In this document: positions 49,901 through 61,900 of the stretch, one piece after another
Layout of the letters: each line of letters begins with the position of its first letter
Position numbering within the stretch: position 1 is the first letter of the stretch
Assembly: GCF_964355755.1 (NCBI RefSeq)
Contig: NC_092673.1
Coordinates: forward strand, 6,827,001-6,891,000
Direction: 5' to 3'
Source of the DNA: Antedon mediterranea
Taxonomy: Eukaryota > Echinodermata > Crinoidea > Comatulida > Antedonidae
DNA length: 64,000 nucleotides
The notes under the pieces: model-generated
The model's database searches: none
What the model was told of the DNA's origin: nothing
The model's input: the letters and a program-made list of their open reading frames with translations, nothing else
Made by a program: the position numbers and the translations under genes

Positions 49901-52900
49901 TACAGTGAATTCTCCAAATATCAGACACCCTTAATATGTCTGGTTTTCTAACAATTCTGGTATTCTGCATTAAAAAAAAATTGTAGTTTACAAATCTAAA
50001 ATTACCAGTGAACTAGTAACTGAATAGACTGCATTATACACCATTTGTTTTTATCATTGATGTTATGCTTTGCACCAGAATTGTGTTTGAGAAAGCTTTA
50101 TTTTAAGAAAAGTCTGGTTTGGAAGAAGTTGACAAAACTGAATAAAGAATGAATTGACCCGAGTTTCTGGTTTTCAGATGGTCTGGGATTGGGAGATTCG
50201 ACTGCAATATAATTAATTACAAAACTGTAAAATGTTGTAATTTATATTAATTGAAATGAATGTTTTGATTTTTTGGGGCGGAGGAAAATAGTGATTTTTA
50301 AGACTGCTCGAAAACAGTGACAGCGCCCTCAGTATTTTAATATCAAGAGATAACAAACTTTCTATAGAAATATCTAATTTGGTACCTGGACAATTTAGCT
50401 TCTCCTGAGTATTTCATCTCTTCAAACTCCTGTTGCATTTTTGCTTTGTCTTCTTTCAATCTCACCAGTTGTTTCTCACCTCCTTCCTTTAACTCTTGCA
50501 GATGTTTAGTGGTGTCGCCTTGAGACTCAAATCTTAGCACTACTTCCTAAAATAAAAAAATGGTTAAATAAAGGTTTTAAATTTACAAACGCAAAAAAAG
50601 TCTTGAAGCACTGTGAAAACAAGAGAAAGGTAAAATGTCAGCACCCAAGTATGGGAATATGCCACCACTCCTAACCAATTTCTTTTAGCACCAGTAAGGT
50701 TGAGTCTTGGTCTTGCAGGAGCTACATAACTTTCTAAATTAGAAAAGCTATAGAAACAGGGAGGCATAAACAACAACCAATGACTTTAAACATTTTAAAC
50801 AATTAAAAAGTCCTTTTTTTGGGAGACTTTTTGGCTTTTATTTAGAAGAATATACATAATATTCTATTTTTTTTTCACTCATTTTAATTCAAAAAGATAA
50901 ACAGAAATTTCACATATTTAACTAAACAGAAATAAATATTGCATCTATACAGTATATAATAAGTTGCCTATTCAAATATATCAAAAATTAATTCTTTACA
51001 GTATATATTTTTATATATTTATGTCTGTTTATTCTTCAGGTTATTTTTTTAAAGATTTTTGAAAGTGTTAAAATAATCTAGATAGAAGTTATCAACATAC
51101 CATTAAAGTAATGAATAAATCATCTTTATATATTTTAATAAAACACCCGATCAATGAACAGAGTAATCAATCACTCAATCAATAAAAGATACACATTATT
51201 TTTAGCTATGAAATACATCAAAATTTGTATGAATAAGGACTGAAGATGAATGAATAAACGACATGTATTAAATAAAAATGTCATTAAGAGACTGAGTAAA
51301 TGGTTGAGTTGAGTTAATGAATGTGAAGGTATGTGAAAGAATAATGATGTATGAATGAAGAGATTAAATAAAGGAATAAATACTGAATGATGAATGAATG
51401 TGAAGGTATGTGGAAGAATAATGATGTATGAATGAAGAGATTAAATGAAGGAATAAATACTGAATGGTGAATGAATGTGAAGGTATGTGGAAGAATAATG
51501 ATGTATGAATGAAGAGATTAAATGAAGGAATAAAGAATGATGAATGAATGTGAAGGTATGTGAAAGAATAATGATGTATGAATGAAGAGATTAAATGAAG
51601 GAATACATACTGAATGATGAATGAATGTGAAGGTATGTGGAAGAATAATGATGTATGAATGAAGAGATTAAATGAAGGAATAAAGAATGATGAATGAATG
51701 TGAAGGTATGTGGAAGAATAATGATGTATGAACAAAGAGATTAAATGAAGGAATACAGAATGATGAATGAATGTGAAGGTATGTGGAAGAATAATGATGT
51801 ATGAATGAAGTGAATAAATAAAGGAATACAGAATGATGAATGAATGTGAAGGTATGTGGAAGAATAATGATATATGAATGAAGAGATTAAATGAAGGAAC
51901 AAATACTGAATGATGAATGAATGTGAAGGTATGTGGAAGAATAATGATGTATGAATGAAGAGATTAAATGAAGGAATACAGAATGATGAATGAATGTGAA
52001 GGTATGTGAAAGAATAATGATGTATGAATGAAGAGATTAAATGAAGGAATAAATACTGAATGATGAATGAATGTGAAGGTATGTGGAAGAATAATGATGT
52101 ATGAATGAAGAGATTAAATGAAGGAATACAGAATGATGAATGAATGTGAAGGTATGTGGAAGAATAATGATGTATGAATGAAGAGATTAAATTAAGGAAT
52201 ACAGAATGATGAATGAATGTGAAGGTATGTGGAAGAATAATGATGTATGAATGAAGAGATTAAATGAAGGAATACAGAATGATGAATGAATGTGAAGGTA
52301 TGTGGAAGAATAATGATGTATGAATGAAGAGATTAAATGAAGGAATAAATACTGAATGATGAATGAATGTGAAGGTATGTGGAAGAATAATGATGTATGA
52401 ATGAAGAGATTAAATGAAGGAATAAATACTGAATGATGAATGAATGTGAAGGTATGTGGAAGAATAATGATGTATGAATGAAGTGAATAAATGAAGGAAT
52501 ACAGAATGATGAATGAATGTGAAGGTATGTGGAAGAATAATGATGTATGAATGAAGAGATTAAATGAAGGAATAAATACTGAATGATGAATGAATGTGAA
52601 GGTATGTGGAAGAATAATGATGTATGAATGAAGAGATTAAATGAAGGAATAAATACTGAATGATGAATGAAATGAGTGAATAAGAAAATGAAGAATGAAC
52701 TGTGAGAGTATGTGAAAGAAAATGTAATTAGATAAGGAATAATAAATGAAGTGAGCGAATAAAGGAGATAAAAACAACAATTGTGCCCTCTTGTTTACCT
52801 CAAGATCTGAGACTCCAGTAGCTTCTTTGATTGTCAGGAAAGCTTCTTCATATGTACTTATCTTCTTTTCTTGTTCTTCACCACTTATCAACTGTTTCAA

Positions 52901-55900
52901 TTCTGACGTCAACTCATCCTGTTGCATTGATGAGCGTTGGAGCTGTAACGGAACGACAGAGAGACAGGGTAAAAATGTATACTTTAATTCTTTTAAATTT
53001 ATATACTGTATTTATTTGAATAAACAACGCCCAAGGAAATTTTCTTAGGGGACGTTTATTCAAGTGAGGGGTGTATTTTTTGGGTGTAATTGGTAACACG
53101 TATAATCAAACGAATACCCGCTAAGATATTAAAAAATACAACACAATTAGTATCAAAAAGTTATGAAATACAGCAAAAAATTATAAAAATGTATAATATA
53201 TTTCTTTTAATACACCATATTTATTTGAATAAATGACTCTGAGGGGAAGGTTTTTAGGGAGGGGGAAGTTGTTATTTGCTGGAGGGGTTTACATGAGATA
53301 GCCATTTTATAATCAAACAAAATCCCCCTAAGATATTGAAAAATGCAACAAAATTAATATCAAGAAAATAAAATACAGCAACAAATTGTAAATAAATTCT
53401 TACTCTTCGTTGTTCCACTCTTTCAGCATGCGCCTTCTTTTCTTCTGCCTGTTTCTTTAGTATTGCCAATGCTTCTTCTCTCTCCCTTCGTTCCCGATAC
53501 ACAGTCTCTTCATGTTTGGACAATTCAGCCTTTATACAAAATCAAAGTAAAAATCAATGCGAAACAAAAACACACAGTTAATTGGACCCTTGGACACTGA
53601 ATTACAATAATGCATGTACTGTACACATCAACATGTATCTGTGCTCATTTAATAATTAAACCATCAGAAAAAAATAGTTTTGTAACGGCTTATAAAACAA
53701 AGATTAAAAAAACTTATAACAAATAATAACAAACAATATTTGAGATATAAAACCAACCCAATTCTCGGTACTGTATCTAGATTTCCCCCGTAAAATAATA
53801 AAATTCTTTAATACAGGATCATGTGTGTTTCACATGTATCGCCAGTATCATATACCATAACCTAACCTTTAACCTATCCTTACATGATACAGGCACCACA
53901 GGTACAATGATACACATTAGAAATGCTGATATTACAGTTATGATACTGGGGGCAAGTATCTCGCTTAAAGTAAATAGGATTCACCCCAAATTGGTACTCA
54001 CATTGATATTATTTATAAATACAGGGAATAAAGGAAAATAGCTAATAAGAAATAGCTTGATATATCTCTTTAGAAATCAGTACCTTTGCTGTGTCTCTTG
54101 AAATCTGAGCATCTCTGTTCATTGCTTGCAACTCCTCTAGTTCCTGCTTTTGTTGCGCAATCTCGGCTTCCAACGAATCAAGGTCATTGCCAAAGGTCAG
54201 ACTGTCCTTTATCATCTGGTCTTGTATGGAGTGGTACGTCTGATTAATGTGCTCGGCCTCGTTTAGTTTCAAGATCGCTTTATCAAGTCTGTTTTCGAGT
54301 GACCTTAAAGCCTGCATGAAAAATAAAAGAGGAGAAAATATAACAGTTGCAACATACAGTATGTTTGATCTTCCATTTTTTCATATACATATTCGCAACC
54401 TTGATAAGGGAACGCTATCAATTACCAGCACAGTGTACTGCAATTGGTCAGTTAATTACCAATCCAAGTACATAAGCACACAACAACTTAAAACATCTCA
54501 AAAACAGGTTTTTTTATAGTGTGTTTTCCCTGATTTAACTTGGTCTTCTGTGAACTTCCCACAAATCAAATTCACACTACACAAGCTCTGTTAAAACTTT
54601 TTATTCATTTCTGTCTACACTATCAAACTAGTTTGACAAAAAAGTGTGATATGCCCAAATATGGTAGTAATATGACATCATGTCCATATGGGCACATCAC
54701 ATTTTTGTTGTCACATAAAGTTTGAAAGTGTAGTCAGAGCTTTAGAAGTAGTAATATACCATTGCTTCATCTGATGTGCCATCAGCCAGGCTATCAGCGT
54801 CTGAAGCGTCTTTCTTCATTTGAGCTAGTTGCGTCTGATACTCAACATACTTTTTCTCTTTCAAATTTGTTTTTGATTTTTCTGCATTTAACAACTTCTT
54901 TGCTTCACAAACTTTCTGATCCATTACAAGAATAGCTTCCTAAAAATATAAAAATTAATAAAATTTATTACAAAGATAAACATTGCCTAGATACAAGGTA
55001 CTGTATATGTCATTGTCCATTATAAATTGATACATATACATGCAAAATATATTTTATTTTTGGCTTATTCATCCAGGGTATAAACAAACAAGGCCAACAG
55101 CCATAAGTCGTGTGCTAAAACGCATAGTGACAGACAGACAGACATAGTGAACTATAGAGTTGCGTCCACGCGACTAAAAACAAGTTAGATACAAAAAGAA
55201 TTAACCCTGTTAGGCCAAAACTTCTCAGATACGGCTAGGACTATATCGTAGGTTGAGTGTACACATAATGCTCATTTTCACTTTTGAGATGAGTAGAGAT
55301 GGCCTTAACACGGTAACAAAATCTCAAAATGTTAATAAAAACTTAGTTTGTCATACTTTTCCAGATTTTCCTCGAAGTGCTGCTCGTTCAACCATGTGGT
55401 TGTCAAAAGCCGTGCTTATCACACGTTCATCTCCTGCTTTACTCTCCGCTAGTTTACGATGAAGCTGTTTGTTTTCTTTACGCATTTTACTTATGGTCTC
55501 ACGATTCTGGCTCATCGTCCATTGTGAGCTCTCGTAGTATGCTTTACGGTCACCATCTGTGAACAAAATACAGTATAATCAATTATTTGTTATTGTTTAT
55601 TCATTATGTACCTCTCCCAGCGTTGTAAAGTGGGTCATACAATTGAAAAATGCATTATATAACTAGACATGAAACTCGTCACTTTGACGAGTTAGTTATC
55701 CGCACGACAGATGCCACGTGCACGTCATACGTTAAAAACTATAATAAGAGGTGGTCCTGTATTTTCGCCTTGTAGCCTATTATAATTATACAGTACACTG
55801 TGTATAAAAGGAGACATTAATTCTACATGATACAGAGGGCGGCAAACAACAATTTGCTCACATCAGAGACTATGCTGGTGTACATTGTACTACTGTATTA

Positions 55901-58900
55901 TTATATGACATATTAACTGAATTATGGGACCTGCCTTTAATTCAAATATTTAACATGATGACGTCATAAAAAAAACAACACAACGATAGCAATTTCTGAA
56001 GAAAATTATCTTAGCAACAACATATTAACGTGTAGAAGAAATTTGAATACGTAAAATGTTGGTGCGCGCACATTTAAATGTGATGAACTATTACGCAAAA
56101 TATGAAAATACGACTTTTTTTATTCAACTGGCAATATGATGACGTCACAACATCCGATTGGCAAAATGTTTACATGAATTCGTATCTACAATCCTATAGC
56201 TTCCAGAAAACGTTTTAATCGTGATTATCACATTTTATTCTTACGAGCTATTACAGATTAAAATTTACTGTAAAGATGAAATTAATGACCCACGTAATTA
56301 AAATTTTTAGGCATGATGACGTTATAAAAATTAAAATATTTTTATCTCATGCTAAAGAAAGTTGATTAACCTAGACAATATATAAATATAGAAGAAAAAG
56401 AAATACAGATAAGCGTGATGCGCTCCATTGAATGTGATGAGCAATAACGAAACAGACAAAAATCCTATATTTTACATTCGTGTGGCCATACGATTACGTC
56501 ACAATGTTTTTTTAGCCTTATCGATGCATGATCCGATATCTGCAACTCATCAACTTCTAGATTTTGTAATAAAAATAAACGGTTCACGGTTTACTTTAGA
56601 AACTATGACTGTTTAAAAAAAGACATTATTTTGATGATTTTTTAAGCTTTTTCTTAAAAAACGCGCACAAATTGTCTAATTCAACGTGTTCGTATGGCGT
56701 TATTTAAACTGGAAAAGTTCTAAATTTTTTTCAAAATTACTAGGAAAGGCTTGAAAAATATAATTCAAGAGAAAAAAATATGTTTTTATCGCTACGTGCG
56801 CACCGCATGCGTAAAAAATCGCGCGCCCGTGGGAATTTTTGACATGCTCAAAATGACATGAAACGCGTAAAAAGTTGATTAGAAATTAATTTTGCGCATT
56901 TTGAAATTTTAAATGCGCGTGCGCGCGTAACTTCTTGTGAAACATGCCATTTTTAATCCGTAGAAAGTTGGCCCCTGATATGACTTAAATTTTGTCAAAG
57001 TGTCAATACTAAATGACTTTTGGTTTTTAATCTATGATCAATCATTGAAATTCATAAAATTGCGCGTAAGTCACGTTGCGCAACTATGACGTCATTCAAA
57101 AATAGGAGGTGCACAACTTCACGTAAATGCCCATATGTTGTCAAAGTTATGAAATGTTATGTTTACACATTTTAGAGAAACGCGACTCACAAAAAGGAAG
57201 GAAGGAAAGAAGAACTAGACATGAAACTCGTCACTTTGACGAGTTAGTTATCCGCACCACGACAAACGCCACGTGCACGTCATACGTTGGAATATTGCAC
57301 ACAGATAAAGATTATGGCATTATGACAAGAACTGAAGAATAAGATATGCTGTTAGTGCTGAATTCTGTCAACTTTGTGTCATATAGTATATACATGCAAA
57401 CAGTATAATCTGTATACATATTACATACAGTGTAGAATAGGTGAAATTACGGGACCCGTCATTTATTCCAATTTTTAACATGGCGACGGTATCAAAATGA
57501 AACACTTAGATAGCAATTTCAGAATGAAATTATCTCAGGAACAACATATTAACGTGTAGAAGAAATTTGAATACGTAAAATATAGATGCGCACCCTTTTA
57601 AATGTGATGAACTATTACGCAAAATATGAAAATACGACTTTTTTTATTGAACTGGCCATATGATGACGTCACAACATTCGATTGGCACAATTTTCACATG
57701 ATTTTGTATCTACTATACAATAGCTTCCTGTAAATGTTTTAATTGTGATTATCACATTTTATTCTTACGAGCTATAACAGATTGAAATTTACTGTAAAGA
57801 TGAAAATATGTGACCCACGTTATTTACATTTTTAGACATGATGACGTTAGAAAAATTAAAATGTATTTAACTCATGCGAAAGATAGTTGATTGACGGAGA
57901 CAATATTAAAATCTCGGGGGAAATGGAATACGTATAAGCGAGATGCGCTCTGTTGAATGTGATGAGCAATAACAAAAGAGACAAAAAAATCCTATATTTT
58001 ACATTCGTGTGGCCATACGAAGACGTCACAATGTCCGGTTAGCCATATTGATTCATGATCCGATATCTACAACTCATCAACTTCCAGAATATGTAATTAA
58101 AAAAAAGTTTACCTCGTAGTTTAGAATCTATGACTGTTTAAAAAAAGGCATAATTTTGACAAATTGTTGAACTTTTTCATTAAAAAGGCGTGCAAATTGA
58201 ACAATTCGACGTGCTCGTATGACGTAATTGGTTATCCGCTCTTGGCGGATAACCCCTTGTTATTGTCAGGATCTTTTTTTTCTTTTTTTTTTTTTTTTTT
58301 TTCTATCTTCTTCTTTCTTTCCACGAATTTTGTTCGCAGCGTATCTCTAATTCTGGCTAACAAATGATGGTATAACTTTGTCAAAAGATTGCCCTGTAGC
58401 TGTAGATGTGCAAGAAACTTTCTTTTTCAAATTTTGAGTCGCGCAGCGTAAGTTACGCGCGATTTTGTGAATTTCAATGATTGATCATAGAATAAAAACT
58501 AAATGTCGTTTTGTATTGAAACTTGGTGAAAATTTAAGTCTTATAATGCGCAAACTTTCTATGGATTAAAAATGGCATGTTTCACAAAAAGTTACGCGCG
58601 TACGCGCGTTCAAAATTTTAAAATGCGCAAAATTCATTTCTAATCAACTTTCTACGCGTTTCATGTCATTTTGAGCATTTCAAAAATTCCCACGCGTGCG
58701 CAATATTTTTACGCGCGCGTGCACACGTAGCGCAAAAACATCCCTTTTTTGCTTGATTTTTGTTTTTTCAGCCTTTTCTAGTAAATCTATAAATTTTAAA
58801 TCAATTTAGACTTAAAATTACGTCATACGAGCACGTAGAATTAAACAATTTGCGCGCATTTTTTATGAAAAAGTTCAAAAATTTGTCAAAATTATGCCTT

Positions 58901-61900
58901 TTTTTAAACTGTCATAGATTCTAAACTACGTGGTGAACTTTTTTATAATTACATATTCTGGTAGTAGATGAGTTGCAGATATCGAATGATGCATCAATAT
59001 GGCTAACCGGACCTTATGACGTCATCGTGTGGCCACTCGAATATAAAATAAAGGATTTTTTTCTCTTTCTTCATAGCTCGTTACATTAAATAGAGCGCAA
59101 CTCCACTTATCCGTGTTCCATTTTCTCCCATTTTTTTTATATTGTCTAGGTCAATCAATTATCTTTCGCACGATTCACCATTTTTTAAATTGTGATGACG
59201 TCATCATGTTCAAAAGCGTTAATAACTTTGGTCACTTATTTTCACCTATTCTGCACTGTATGTAGTACGTATTCAGTACATAGTGTTATTATATACCGTA
59301 TACTTAGAGGCGACACAAAATAGAGGGCGCACTAACATTTTTTTCAATGGCATAATCTTTTTTCTGCGCGCAATATTCTAACGTATGACGTTCGCGTGGC
59401 TTTTGCGCTGCGGATAACCTAACTCGTCCGTAGTGACGAGTTCAAATCTAGTTTTAAGTAGAAATTGTATAAAAATTGGTCAAATTACTATAAAAGGCTT
59501 ATAAAACATAATTCAGGCAAAAAAAAAATGTTTTAGCGCTACGTTCGCCACCGCGCGCGTAAAAATTTGCGCGCACGTGGGAATTTTTTACATGCGCAAA
59601 ATGTCATGAATCGCGTAAAAAGTTGATTAGAAATTAATTTTGCGCAATTTGAAATTTTGAATACGCGTGCACGCGTAACTTCTTGTAAAACGTGCCATTT
59701 TTAATCCACAAAAAGTTTGCCCCTGATATGACTTAAATTTTCACAAAGTGTCAAAACAAAATTATGCTTGGTTTTTAGTCTATGATCAATCATAAAAAAT
59801 CATAAAATCGCGCGTAAGTCATGTTGCGCAACTCTGACGTCATTCAAAAATAGGAGGTGCACAACTTCACGTAAATGCCCATATGTTGACAAAGTTATGA
59901 AATGTTATGTTTACAAGTTTTTGAGATACGTTCTGCACAAAAATGGGGGAGAAAGAAAGAAGCAGAAAAAGATCCAGGACGATTACAAGGAGTTATCCGC
60001 TCAATGCGGATAACTAACTAGACATGAAACTCGTCACTTTGACGAGTTAGTTATCCGCTCGACAAACGCCACGCGCACGTCATACGTTAGAATATTGCAC
60101 ACAGAAAAATATTAAGGCATTATGACCTGAACTGAAGAATATGATATGCTGTTAGTGCTGAATTCTGTCAATTTTGTGTCATATAGTATATACATGCAAA
60201 CAGTATAATCTGTATACATATTACATACAGTGTAGAATAGGTGAAATTACGGGACCCGCCATTTATTCCAATTTTTAACATGGCGACGGTATCAAAATGA
60301 AACACTTAGATAGCAATTTCAGAAGGAAATTATCTCAGGAACAACATATTAACGTGTAGAAGAAATTTGAATACGTAAAATATAGATGCGCGCCCTTTTA
60401 AATGTGATGAGCTATTACGCAAAATATGAAAATACGTCTTTTTTTATTCAACTGGCCATATGATGACGTCCCAACATCCGATTGGCAAAATGTTTACATG
60501 AATTCGTATCTACAATCCAATAGCTTCCAGAAAACGTTTTAATCGTGATTATCATATTTTATTCTGATGAGCTATAACAGATTAAAATTTACTGTAAAGA
60601 TAAATATAAGTGACCCACGTTATTTATATTTTTAGACATTATGACGTCATAAAAATAAAAAAATGTTTACTCTTGCGTAAGATAGTTGATTGACCTAGAA
60701 AATTTCAAAATCTGGGTTAAAATGGAATACGGATAAGTGGAGAGGCGCTCTATTAAATGAGATGCGCTATGACGAAAGATACAAAAATCCTATATTTTAT
60801 ATTCGCGTGGCCATACGATGATGTCACAATGTCCGGTTTGCCATATCAATGCATGATTCCTTATCTACAACTTATCATCTTCCTGGATATGTAATTTAAA
60901 CAAAGTTCACCTCGTAGTTTAGAATCTATGATTGTTTAAAAAAAGGTATAATTTTGACAAATGTTTGAACTTTTTCCTCAAAAACGCACATAAATTATCC
61001 AATTCGACGTGCCCGTATGACGTAATTTGAAGTCGAAATTGTTTCAAAGTTGGTAAAATTACTATAAAAGGCTTGAAAACATAAATCACGAGAGAAAAAT
61101 GGTTTTCAACGCTACGTTCGCACCGCGCGCGTAAAAAAAAGCGCGCGCGTGGGAATTTTTTACATGCTTAAAATGACATGAAACACGTAGAAAGTTGATT
61201 AGAAATTGATTTTTCGCATTTTGAATTTTAAATTAGCGTGCGCGCGTAACTTTGTGTAAAACACGCAATTTTTTATCCACAGAAAGTTAGCGCATGATAT
61301 AAATTAAACTTTTGCTAAGTTTCAATTTAAATTGTTATATGGTTTTAAATCTATGTTAAATACGCGAAATTCATAAAATTGTGCGTAAGTCACGTTGCGC
61401 ATTTCTGACGTCATTCACAATAGGAGGTGCACAACTTCACGTGAATGCCCATATGTTGACAAAGTTATGAAATGTTATGTTTACACGTTTTTTAGATACG
61501 CGAGACACAAAAATAGAGGAGAAATGCGCGTGCGCGCGTAACGTCTTGTAAAACATGCCATTTTTAATCCACACAAAGTTTTCCCTTGATATGACTTAAA
61601 TTTTCACAAAGTGTCAAAACAAATTTATGCTTGGTTTTTAGTCTATGATCAATCATAAAAAATCATAAAATCGCACGTAAGTCACGTTGCGCAACTCTGA
61701 CGTCATTCAAAAATAGGAGGTGCACAACTTCACGTAAATGCCCATATGTTGACAAAGTAATGAAATGTTATGTTTACAAGTTTTTGAGATACGCGAGACA
61801 CAAAAATGAGGGAGAAAGAAATAAGAAAAAAAAAAAAAAAAAGTAACAGGACGATTACAAGCAGTTATCCGCTACTAAGCGGATAACTAATAATACAGAA

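Noticed and set aside
51364-51735. 123-aa minus-strand ORF ([19 protein letters not shown] repeats)
   Set aside because: It is produced by the minisatellite; the repeats have no stop in that frame. No conserved protein character.
58164-58367. 67-aa ORF with poly-Phe
   Set aside because: It crosses the junction between elements B and C and a poly(T) tract.
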